Origin: Deltaproteobacteria bacterium
GTDB lineage: Bacteria > Myxococcota_A > Polyangia > Polyangiales > Houyiibacteriaceae
Reading direction: 5' to 3'
Length of the DNA: 21,113 bases
Assembly: GCA_019309605.1 (NCBI GenBank)
Contig: JAFDFW010000002.1
Coordinates: 1 to 21,113 of the forward strand
The number at the start of each line of letters is the position of its first letter. The first letter of the stretch is position 1. This document shows, piece after piece, positions 1-9,200 of this stretch. Both the position numbers and the translations under genes were made by a program. The notes under the pieces were generated by a model. That model saw only the letters and a list, made by a program, of their open reading frames with translations, had not been told where the DNA came from and searched no databases.

Positions 1-123
1 GGCGATTTGGTGCGGCCGGATGGCGAGCAATTGATCGTGCGTCGCCGCGGGCGCCGAGCGTCCCTGATTCAGATTCGAGAGCATTTTATTCCCGAGATGC
101 TGAAATCTGTGGAAGATTTGTAA
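1..123 (+). CDS. C-terminal end of an unrecognised protein (5' truncated)
   Basis: The frame is open from the first base and closes at TAA 121-123, giving 40 residues that end in ...HFIPEMLKSVEDL. The fragment has a basic run (RRRGRRAS) in the middle and an acidic end. No signal or membrane segment is visible in this short piece and I do not recognise the family. It lies only 12 nt before the GTG of the FHA/TonB gene, whose ribosome binding site starts right after its stop codon. Co-transcription and perhaps translational coupling are therefore likely, and a role connected with the FHA/TonB protein is possible but unproven. The codon pattern resembles the neighbouring genes. That it is coding rests on the open frame and the tight spacing only. 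Confidence 0.6.
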   Translation, partial: GDLVRPDGEQLIVRRRGRRASLIQIREHFIPEMLKSVEDL

Positions 124-124
124 T

Positions 125-130
125 GGGGGA
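125..130 (+). promoter_or_regulatory. Ribosome binding site supporting a GTG start
   Basis: GGGGGA begins two bases after the upstream stop codon and lies 5 nt before GTG 136. It decides the start of the FHA/TonB gene, since no in-frame ATG with a comparable site precedes the FHA domain. Confidence 0.55.
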
Positions 131-135
131 TCCGG

Positions 136-2163
136 GTGAGTGAGTCGAGCCACAATACTTCGGTCGCGTTTTCTGTCTACGACGGAGACGCGTTGCTCAG
201 CAGTGAAACGCTGAGCCAAGAGATCATCAAGATCGGTCGTCTGCAGACGAGCGACATTCGCCTCGATGACGAGAAGGTCAGCCGCATGCACGCGGTGATC
301 GAGGTGACTGGGCCAGGGGAGGTGTTCATCATCGACCTCGGTTCCGCTTCAGGGACGCTCGTCAATGGCGAGAAGATCAACAAGCGGAAGCTGCAGACGG
401 GTGATGAGGTGCAAGTCGGCAACAAGCGACTGCACCTCGACATCATCACCGGGACGGTGGCGGTTGCTTCGAGCCCGCCTGTCGCGATGGCGGCGGGCGG
501 CGGGCGTGCAACCCCTGTCGTAGACGAACGCGCGATGACTGCGATGCTCGACGAAGAGTCGGAGCCGCGGGCTAAAGCCGTGTCGAAGGCGAGCGAGCCG
601 GAAGACGAGTCCGGGCCCAAGTTCAATCCGTTTGCGGTTGGCGCGCAACGCTTGTCGCGTACGCCTTTCGCGAACGCCGCCGCAGAAGAAGGTCCCGAGT
701 ACGGCCTCGTCGCGACGACGGCTGCGCTTCCGGCGCACGAGATCGAGACCAACGAGCGTGCCATCGAGGTGTCAGTCATCTGGGGCGAGCGAAACGTTCT
801 CAACGTCGACTACCTGACTCCGCCTCGCGATTACTACGTCGGTGAGCCCAATGGCGAAGACGTCGACTACGTGCTCGGTCATGACGCGATTGGCGTCGAT
901 CGAATGCCGCTTTGCGTCGCACAGGGTGCAGGCGTCGCTGCAATCGTTCCCGAGGGGGCGAAGGGCGAAGCGACGATCGGCGATCAGACGCGCTCGTTCG
1001 ACCTGATGCGCGGCCAGGGAGATTTCCGGCCGAGCTCGACCATCGCTGGCGCGATGGAGTTTCCGGTGCCCGAGGGCGGCTCGGTTCGGATGAAGCACCG
1101 CGACTTCACCTTCATCGTCAAAGACGTGAAGGCCGGCAAGAAGGTCGCAGGGCACGCGAAGATCGACGTCCGTCCGATGATCTACGTGGCCGGCGCTGCG
1201 CTCTTCGCCAGCCTCGTGCTGACGATGTTCTACTTCCAGCCACCGCGTCCGCGGGGGCTCTCCTCCGACTTGCTGAGCACCGACTCGCGCTTGATCCAGT
1301 TCCTCATGGAACCGGAAGAGCTCGAGGAGCCGGAGCCCGAGTGGCTCAACGGAGACGATTCGTCGGGCGGCGGCACGGGCAAGGCTCACGAGGGCGAGCA
1401 AGGCCAGATGGGTGATGAGAAGTCCGAGAAGAACAAGAACAAGTACGGCATCCAGGGGCCGGAAGACAACCCCGACCCGGTGATGGCACGCGAGCAAGCC
1501 GAGGATCAGGCGAAAACCGCTGGCGTCATCGGCACGCTGAAATCGATGATGGGCTCGTTCAACGCGCCCACCTCGCCTTACGGCGCTGACTTCGCACTTG
1601 GCAATGATGCGACGAGTGCGCTCGGCGCGATGACGGGCAACGACATCGGTCAGAACTTCGGCTTCGGTGGCCTCGGGCTGCGCGGCACCGGTCGCGGTGG
1701 CGGCGGTCTCGGACAGGGAACCATCGGCATGGGTAATTTCGGCACGATCGGTCGCGGTGGCGGCCGGGGTGACGGCGAGGGCGGCTACGGTCGTGGCGTC
1801 GGCGGGTTCCGCGGACGTGCGGGTGGCGTGCCCCAGGTTCGCAGCGGCGGCGCCGAGGTTCGGGGTTCGCTTTCGAAGGAAGTCATCCGACGTGTGGTGC
1901 GACGCCACATCAACGAGGTGAAGTTCTGTTACGAGCAACAGCTCAACGCGCGACCCGACCTGCAAGGCCGGGTAACGACGAAGTTCGTGATTTCGCCCAC
2001 CGGCTCGGTGCAGTCGGCCATGGTCGGAAGCTCGAGCTTGCGGAACGAGGCGGTCGAGAGCTGTATCGTGCGAGCGGTTCGCAGGTGGACCTTCCCGGCG
2101 CCTGACGGTGGCGGCGTGGTGATCGTAAACTATCCGTTCCTGCTCGACGCCGCGGGCCAGTGA
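136..2163 (+). CDS. FHA domain, single-pass membrane, TonB-like/AgmX-PglI-tail protein (GltG/GltJ-like)
   Basis: 675 aa, probably an inner-membrane protein with a cytoplasmic signalling head and a periplasmic TonB-like tail. Residues about 31-103 form an FHA (phosphothreonine-binding) domain: GR at 34-35, SRMH at 49-52 and NG at 77-78. Residues about 110-200 are a low-complexity linker. Residues about 208-340 are a beta-rich module starting VSVIWGERN. A membrane helix spans about 347-367. An acidic stretch (EPEELEEPEPEW, about 392-403) and a glycine-rich linker (about 410-572) follow. Residues about 578-672 match the AgmX/PglI-type tail, with FCYEQQL, paired Cys598 and Cys643, and RRWTFP. In Myxococcus, proteins of this layout (GltG, GltJ/AgmX) belong to the gliding/Nfs envelope complexes, where TonB-like tails reach towards the outer membrane. 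GTG was chosen as start because GGGGGA (125-130) sits 5 nt upstream. The TPR genes downstream fit the same complex. Whether it is the GltG or the GltJ counterpart is unclear; GltJ has a zinc finger and GYF domain, which I do not see. Confidence 0.85.
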   Translation: MSESSHNTSVAFSVYDGDALLSSETLSQEIIKIGRLQTSDIRLDDEKVSRMHAVIEVTGPGEVFIIDLGSASGTLVNGEKINKRKLQTGDEVQVGNKRLHLDIITGTVAVASSPPVAMAAGGGRATPVVDERAMTAMLDEESEPRAKAVSKASEPEDESGPKFNPFAVGAQRLSRTPFANAAAEEGPEYGLVATTAALPAHEIETNERAIEVSVIWGERNVLNVDYLTPPRDYYVGEPNGEDVDYVLGHDAIGVDRMPLCVAQGAGVAAIVPEGAKGEATIGDQTRSFDLMRGQGDFRPSSTIAGAMEFPVPEGGSVRMKHRDFTFIVKDVKAGKKVAGHAKIDVRPMIYVAGAALFASLVLTMFYFQPPRPRGLSSDLLSTDSRLIQFLMEPEELEEPEPEWLNGDDSSGGGTGKAHEGEQGQMGDEKSEKNKNKYGIQGPEDNPDPVMAREQAEDQAKTAGVIGTLKSMMGSFNAPTSPYGADFALGNDATSALGAMTGNDIGQNFGFGGLGLRGTGRGGGGLGQGTIGMGNFGTIGRGGGRGDGEGGYGRGVGGFRGRAGGVPQVRSGGAEVRGSLSKEVIRRVVRRHINEVKFCYEQQLNARPDLQGRVTTKFVISPTGSVQSAMVGSSSLRNEAVESCIVRAVRRWTFPAPDGGGVVIVNYPFLLDAAGQ

Positions 2164-2175
2164 CCCCCGGGTCAC
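2160..2175. repeat. Short inverted repeat over the stop codon of the FHA/TonB gene
   Basis: GTGACCC and GGGTCAC are perfect 7-bp arms separated by only two C. The TGA stop codon lies in the left arm. The loop is too short for a full hairpin and no T-run follows, so it is not a convincing intrinsic terminator. It could be a dyad operator or chance. Confidence 0.3.
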
Positions 2176-2371
2176 GGACCGAAAAGCGAGATTTCCCTCT
2201 GATATCCCTGCTTTCCAGGGCCTGTTCCTCCGTTCAGGACAAATGGACTGGTCTGAAACTGGCCAAAAAGGGTGAAACAGCCGAAAAAAGAGCTGTGTTT
2301 ACTATTGTTGGCCATGCGACAAATGCTGTAGGATTGAAGTGCTTGTGAATTTCCAAGCGCAGGAGGCAAGC
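2164..2371 (+). promoter_or_regulatory. Largest gap in the window: probable leader/promoter region of the TPR genes
   Basis: These 208 nt contain no convincing gene and are richer in A and T than the coding flanks, especially around 2260-2340. A weak sigma-70-like pair is visible: TTGTTG (2305-2310), an 18-nt spacer, then TAGGAT (2329-2334). A 5-bp imperfect stem, ACAGC (2277-2281) with GCTGT (2292-2296) around an A-rich loop and followed by GTTT, could be a weak terminator for the upstream gene. The only strong element is AGGAGG at 2361-2366. I find no riboswitch, tRNA or small ORF that I can defend. The promoter call is tentative, but the gap is much longer than any other here, so a separate transcription start for the TPR genes is reasonable. 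Confidence 0.35.
2361..2366 (+). promoter_or_regulatory. Consensus ribosome binding site AGGAGG that fixes the TPR-gene start
   Basis: AGGAGG lies 5 nt before ATG 2372. The frame is open further upstream to a GTG at 2339, but that start has no such site and would put 11 extra residues in front of an obvious signal sequence. Confidence 0.8.
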
Positions 2372-3241
2372 ATGCGAGCTCAGATGTTCGGGGTTGTTTT
2401 GGTGGGTCTAGTCCTGATGGGCGGGAATTGTTCCCGCGCCCGGGTAGAGTCGATGAACGAGATGAATGCGGGGGTCGAACTCGCGCAGATGAAGCGGTTC
2501 AACGAAGCTGCCGAGAGCCTGGAAAAGGCCGGGGCGATCGATCCGACGAATCATCAGGCGTACTTCAATCTCGCTATTGTTCAGGTCGAACTGCGCTCGT
2601 TCTCGGCGGCGCGTGAGGCGCTCGAGCGGGCGATTGTCGCCAAGCCAGACATGGCGGGTTACCACGAGAAGCTCGGCACGGTGTTGATGGAGCTCGAGGA
2701 TTGGAAGGGCGCGCAGGCCGCACTCACCAAGGCGCTCGAGATCGACTCATCGTTGTTCAAGGCGCACTTCAAGCTCGGGCGTTGCAGCGAGGAGCTCGAG
2801 GATGCCCAGAGCGCGCTGTACCAGTACACCGACGCGATCAAGACCGGTCCTCGGTTCTTGCCGTCGTACTCGGCGCTCGGTCGCCTCTACGCGGACCTTC
2901 GCTACGCAGATAACGCCGCACAGGTGTTGAGCGAGGCGCTCAAGGTCGCGATGCCCGGCACCGAAGAGGAGGCGAACATTCATCACCTCTTGGGCACGGT
3001 GTATCAGCAGCAGCGCAAGTTCGACGAGGCCATCGCCGAGTTCCAGGCCGCGCTCGGGATCGTGCCGGGGATGGGCGACGCTTTGTTTTCGCTGGGTTGG
3101 ACGTACGCCCTGCAAGGGAACGACGAGGAGGCAAAGCGCTACCTCGACAAGTACGTGATGATGGCGGGCACGGATGCGCCCGAACACTACGTCAAGGCTG
3201 CGCGAGATCGTCTAGCAGAATTGAGAACCGAATCGCCGTAA
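2372..3241 (+). CDS. Exported TPR protein, probable outer-membrane lipoprotein (GltE/AglT-like)
   Basis: 289 aa from ATG 2372. Residues 1-20 look like a lipoprotein signal: short basic N-end, hydrophobic core VVLVGLVLM, then GGNC with Cys20. The lipobox is atypical because Asn, not Gly/Ala/Ser, precedes the cysteine. The rest is a solenoid of about seven TPRs: roughly 27-58, 61-94, 95-128, 129-162, 163-196, 201-234 and 235-268, most ending in the IDP/AKP/IVP-type turn. TPR proteins of this kind act as protein-protein adaptors. In Myxococcus, small TPR lipoproteins next to giant TPR and TonB-tail genes (AglT/GltE of the gliding complex, or Tgl for type IV pili) help assemble envelope machines. 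The gene stops 15 nt before the giant TPR gene, so the two are almost certainly co-transcribed. GltE/AglT is my preferred analogue because of this context. A Tgl/PilW-like or generic TPR lipoprotein is the alternative. Confidence 0.8.
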   Translation: MRAQMFGVVLVGLVLMGGNCSRARVESMNEMNAGVELAQMKRFNEAAESLEKAGAIDPTNHQAYFNLAIVQVELRSFSAAREALERAIVAKPDMAGYHEKLGTVLMELEDWKGAQAALTKALEIDSSLFKAHFKLGRCSEELEDAQSALYQYTDAIKTGPRFLPSYSALGRLYADLRYADNAAQVLSEALKVAMPGTEEEANIHHLLGTVYQQQRKFDEAIAEFQAALGIVPGMGDALFSLGWTYALQGNDEEAKRYLDKYVMMAGTDAPEHYVKAARDRLAELRTESP

Positions 3242-3256
3242 GGGGGCTGAGGCAAG

Positions 3257-6200
3257 ATGTCGGAAGAACAACTGGGGGATGAGGTTCGGGAACTGACGGC
3301 GGACGAGAGCGCCGAGCTCGAAAAGCTCGACGACGCGATCGCCAAGTTCGAGCAGCAGAAGCGATGGTCGGACATGATCCGTTCCATCCTGAGGAAGGCT
3401 GAGCTGCTTCAGGCACCGGCGCAGAAAGTGGAGCTGTTCCGCCAGGCGGGGACTCTCTATCTGGAGCGATCGAGCAATCAGGCCGAGGCGATTAAGTGCT
3501 TCGAGCAGCTGCTCGAGCACGACGCGCAGGATGGCGACGCGATCGAGCGCCTCAAGCAGATGTATGAGAAGCGCCGCGATTGGGAGAAACTCATTCGCAC
3601 GATGCAGCGGGAGGTCGATCTTCTTCCGGAAGACGACCGATTGATTCGCTACAGCGAAATGGCCGATCTCGCCACGCAACGGCTGCGCAAGCCCGACGTG
3701 TGCATCGAGCTTTGGCAGAAGGTCCTCGAGGGCGATCCGGAGAACCCGAACGCGCTCGACAACCTCGCGCAACTCTATGAGCGCGCCCGCGAGTGGGAGC
3801 CGCTCGCCGAGGTGCTGGAGACCCTCGTCGCGAGCGACACCGACGTCGCCTCGATGAAGCAGCAGCTTCAGAAGCTTGGAATGATTTACGCCGACAAGAT
3901 CGGCAACGACGAAGGCGCTATCGGTGCCTTCAGGAAGCTGCTCGAGCTCGATCCGTCCGATCGCCGGGCACAGGAGCAGCTCAAGCGCCGCTACGTTTCG
4001 TTGGGCGCCTGGGACGAACTCGAGACTTTCTACGCCGCCAACGAGAAGTGGGACGAGCTCATCCGCATCGTCGAGCGGCAGGCCGAGGCGCAGGAGACCG
4101 GTCCCGAAGAACGCATCCCGCTGCTCTTTAGGGCCGCGCGCCTTTGGGAGGACAAGAAGGGCAAGCCCGATCGGGCGGCCCGCGTGTACGAGAAGATCCT
4201 CGGCACCGATCCCGACAACGTGCAGGCCGCCGAGGCCCTGACGCCGATCTACGAAGAGGCGCACGACGCGCGCAAGCTGGTTTCGGTTCTCGAGGTGCGG
4301 TTCGCACATGCCGAGGACGATGGAGCGAAGGTCGAGCTTCTCGGGAAGATCGGCCACGTATTCGAGGAGCGCCTGAGGCAGCCCGATGTGGCGTTCGAAC
4401 GCTACCTCGAAGCGTTTTCGTTGGCGCCGACGCACGACGAGGCGCGCACGGACGTCGAGCGACTGGCAGAGGAAATGAACGGCTGGGACCGCCTGGTATC
4501 CGGCTTCGAGTCGGCGATCGAGGGCGTTTCCGATCCGCATCAGGCTGTCCCGATCCGTCTGAGCTACGGCCAAACCTTGGCCCAGCTCGATCGAATTGAC
4601 GACGCAATCGACCAGTTCCGGCTCGTCTACGAGCTCGAGAGCGACAACCTGGGTGCGATCAACGCGCTTGGAGAACTGTACCTACGAACCGAGCGCTTCC
4701 GCGACCTGTTGGACGTCTACGCACGCGGGATCGAGCTCGAGCAGGATCCGGAAATCCGCCTCGGGATCGCGTATCGACGCGCTCAGCTTTTTGCTGAAGC
4801 ACTGAACGACACCGACAAGGCCATCGAAGCGTTCGAGGGGATCATCGACGAGTACGGGGTGGAGCAGGTCGACGCCTGTCGCGACCTCGAGAAGCTCTAC
4901 GAGAATGAGTCGCGCTGGCAGGAGCTTGGACAGCTTCTCGAGCGGCGTATCGAGGCCGACCCGGAGAGCCACGAGGAGCTCGCTGCGCTCAAGTTCCGCC
5001 TGGGCCGGGTCTGCGAGTCGCAGATGCAAGACAAGGCGCGCGCCGTGGACTTGTACCGCGAGGTGCTCTCGCTCATGGCTGAGCACGACGGCGCGCAGGC
5101 GCGGCTCGAGCAGCTGCTCGATGACGACGAGGTGGCGGCCGAGGCATCGCGAGTCCTCGAACCCATCTACGAGATGAGCGAGAACTGGGGTCCCTACGTC
5201 AATGCTCTTCGAGTTCAGCACCGCTTCAGCAGTGCGCCACAACAGAAGCTTCAGCTGCTCACTCGGGTCGCCGACACGTACTTCCAGTACATCGGAGACA
5301 CGGAGCGGGGGTTTGTTTCGCTATGTGAGGCGTTCCGCGAGATGCCGTCGGACACGGGCACCTTGCAGCGTCTCGACATGCTTGCCAGCGAGCACGAGCT
5401 GTTTGAGGCAGTGGCAGAGCTCACGGGCGATCTGGCCGCGAACGTCGAAGACGTCTCGTTGAGCCGCTCGCTCTGGATCAAGACCGCGCAGATTCATGAA
5501 ACGCAGCTCCAGAACATGGAGGCGGCCGTTTCGGCGTACCGCAAGGTGCTCGAAGCGGATCCCGGGGACTTCGAGGTGCTTGGTGCGCTCGATGCGCTCT
5601 ACCGCAGCTCGCAGCGATGGCACGAACTGGTGGGCGTCCTTCGGGCTCGTGCCGAGGCGCACTCGGAGCCGGACGACAAGATCGGTGTTCTGGCCGAGAT
5701 GGCTCGCACGCATTCCGACCTGCTGGACGAAGCGGACCAGGCGATCGCGTTGCAGAACGAGATTCTCGAGCTCGATCCGACCAACCGTGGCGCGCTGAGC
5801 GCGCTCGACGACCTGCTCGCTCGACAGGGCTTGTGGAGTGACCTGGTCGATAATGTTGAACGCCAGTTGTCGATGCACGACGACCCACACGAACAGACGG
5901 TGCTCCTCCTTCGTCTCGCGGAGATTCGTGAAGAGCGCATGGGGTCGACCGATGCGGCCGTCGAGATTTACCGCGACGTGTTGGCCAACGATGCAAGTAA
6001 TCCTGCGGCACTTGGCGCCCTCGAGCGGCTGCTCGAGTCGACGGAGCATCAAGCAGCCGTCGCCGACATCCTCGAACCGATCTACAAAGATGGAGGGGCG
6101 TCGGGGCGGCTCGTCGACGTGTACGAGATTCAAGCGCACCATGCGACCGCTCCCGAGCGGCGCCTCGGGCTGTTCAACGAAATCGCCAAGCTGCAGGAGT

Positions 6201-9200
6201 TCTCGCTGAGCGACCTGCACGGCGCCTTTGAGAGCTACGCTAGGGCGTTCCGGGAGGACCCGGGCCACCCGAAGTCGAAAGAGGAGCTCGAGCGCGTCAG
6301 CGCCGCAGTGGGAGCGTCGGATGCGCTTGCCGGTGTGTACGAGCAGGTGGTGTCGTCCTTGGACGACCCGCAACTCGCCACGGGGCTGCTTCTGCGCGCT
6401 GCGGAGATCCGCGAGGAAGACCTTGGTCAACTCGACCGTGCAGTCGAGCACTACCAGAAGATTCTCGAGATCGACGAGGAGCATCACCATTCGGCCGATG
6501 CGTTGGAGCGCTTGTTCCAGCAGGCCGAGCGCTATGAAGACCTCGCCGGGATCTACCGCCGCAAGGCGCGCATGCTGCCTTCGCCGACCGACCAACGCGA
6601 GCAGCTCGTCAAGGCGGCCGCGATCTATGAAGATATTCTCGACAAGCCTTCCGACGCGATCGCGGTGCACCAGCAGGTGCTCGAGATCGACCCGGCCGAC
6701 CTGGAGTCGCTCGACCGTTTGATCGAGCTGCAGACGCAGCTTGGCAAGTGGTCGTCGTTGCTCGAGACCTACGAGCGCAAAGCCGAAGTGGTTGCCGACC
6801 CGGACGCTCGCAAGGAGATCTTCACGGCGATGGGCCGCGTTTACGAAACGCAGCTCGACGATGCCGACAAGGCGATCGACGTGTACCAGCGGGTTCTGGA
6901 GATCGATCCGGACGACCTGCCGGCACTGGGCCATCTGGACGGTTTGTTCGAGCAAACCGCGCAGTGGCGGGACCTCCTGCAGGTCATGGAACGTCAGTCC
7001 GAGCTCGTGGCCGAAGACGATGCGCGCATCGAGCTTCGCTTCCGAATCGGTGAGCTCTGGCGGCGGCACCTCGAGGACCCCACGCAGGCGATCGAGATCT
7101 ACCGCGACATCTTGGCGGGGGCGCCCGACCATCAGAAGACGCTCGACGCGCTGACGACGATGACCACAGACGCCGTGGAGCCATTGGCCGCGGCCGAAGC
7201 TCTCGAGCAGGTCTACCTAGCGGCGGGCGAGTATCGAAAACTAACGGACGTTCGCGAAGTGCAGGTCCGTTTCACCGAGGATCCGGCCGAGCGCGTGGAG
7301 ATGCTTCAGCAGCTCGCCGAGATCTACGAGATCCAGCTCGAGGATCCGCCTTCGGCGTTCAGCGCCTTCGTCCGGGCGCTTCCGCTCGACGGACGCAACG
7401 AGCTCACCCTGTCGTCGCTCGAACGCCTGGCCGAGCAAACCGGTAGTTGGCATGAAGCGGCTTCGCGTTATGACGCGGAAGTGCAGAAAATGCGTGAGGA
7501 ATCTCCCGAAGAGGTTGCTCATCTTGCCAAGCGCTCCGCCGTGATCAACGAGGTCCAGCTCGACGACATCGACGCGGCGATTTCACGCTACCAGTTCGTC
7601 GTGGACGTGGACTCGGCGGATGTCGACGCCATCGAAGCGCTCGACCGGCTCTATGAACAGACCGAGCGCTGGGATGACTTGGCGGCAACGCTTCAAATGG
7701 AGGCAGCGATCGCCACGACGCCGGAGGACGTTCTGAACCTCCAGTTCCGCACAGGGCAGGTCTTCCAGAACCAGCTCGGGAACATGGAGTCCGCAATCGA
7801 GCAGTACCGTGAAATCATCGCGGCCGCGCCCGAGTACTCGCCCGCCGTCTCTGCACTCGAAGACCTGTTCTCGAGCGGCGTGCGGCCGCTGGAGATCGGC
7901 GAGGTGCTTGAACCGCTCTACCGCATGCAGGGCAACTGGGGTCAGTTGCTGAGCGTGCAAGAGGTCCAGGTCGAGCATCAGAGCGATCCGATCGAGCGCG
8001 TCGTCATGATGCACCGGCTCGCAGAGATCGCCGAGGACAAGGCCGACGACCATGGCCGCGCGTTCCAGTGGATGCAAAAGGCGCTGCTCGAGGATCCGAG
8101 CCACGATCATTCGCTCGGTGAGGCAGAGCGCCTTTCGGCGATCGTCGACGGCTGGAACCAACTGGCGACCACGTACGCCAACGGGATTCAGCACACCGGA
8201 GACCCGCTTAGCAAAGCGGAGCTCGGCCGCCGTCTCGCCAAGGTCTACGAGGAACAGCTTCACGATCTGGAGCGCGCCGAAGAAACCTATCGGTTCGTGC
8301 TCGGCGTCGACGACCACGACGAGAACGCGCTCGAGGCACTCGATCGTATCTATACCCAGCACGGGGCACACCGTGCGCTCGCACAGGTGCTTCGCAAGCG
8401 AATCGAAGGTTCCAACAACGGTTCCGAGCTGATCGACCTTCACTACCGCCTCGGCACGGTCCTCCAGCAACGGCTCGGATGTACCGAAGATGCCGTCGAG
8501 GTCTTCACCACGCTCCTCAACGATCACGACTCCGAACACGCGCAGACGATCCAATCGCTGCAGGGCATCTACGCCAACCTCGAACGTTGGCCGGAACTCT
8601 TCGCAAGCTTCGAAAAAGAGCTGAGCATCGCGCTCGGTGACTCGCAGCAGGCCGAGGTGTTTGCACGCATGGCCAAGCTGTCGTCCAACCGGCTCCGCGA
8701 TCCGGAAAAGGCCATCGGCCTGTGGCAGCGAGTTCTCGACCTCCGCGGGGAGGACTCCGAGGGGCTGAATGCACTCGGCGACATCTACGCGTCGCAGGGC
8801 AACTGGCGCGACCTAGTCGACGTTCTCGAACGCGAGGCGGCGATTGCCGACGACGACACCTTCCGCATTCAGGTGTACTCCGACCTCGCAAGGGTCTGGT
8901 ACGAGAAGCTGGAGCGCGAGCGCAACGCGATCGAGAACTGGGAGCGGGTGCTCGACATCGATCCGGGCAACACCTACGCCCTGTTTAGCATTGCCGAAAT
9001 TCAGCGCGCCGGCGGCCAATCGCGTGAGCGTGCAGACACCCTGCAGCGGATTATCGACGTCGGCGCGGCGACCCTCGAAGACGCCGACCTGGTCACCGTC
9101 TACATGCAGCTCGGTCACATTTACGGAAATGAGCTGCAGCAGCCGAGCGATGCGGCCGAAGCCTATCGCAGCGTTCTGACCATCGATCCGGCCTTCTTCG

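Noticed and set aside
2160..2175. Intrinsic terminator after the FHA/TonB gene
   Set aside because: The dyad has a 2-nt loop and no following T-run, so it is listed only as a short inverted repeat.
2308..2326. Possible sigma-54 promoter (GG at 2310-2311 and GC at 2325-2326)
   Set aside because: The distance between GG and GC is 13 nt instead of 10, and the flanking consensus is poor.
5321..7132. Long open frame on the - strand (603 codons) inside the giant TPR gene, with similar ones at 3212-4573, 7583-8554 and 8813-10060
   Set aside because: These are shadows of GC-rich coding DNA. The + strand has clear TPR periodicity, while the - strand translations have no recognisable domain and no ribosome binding sites.
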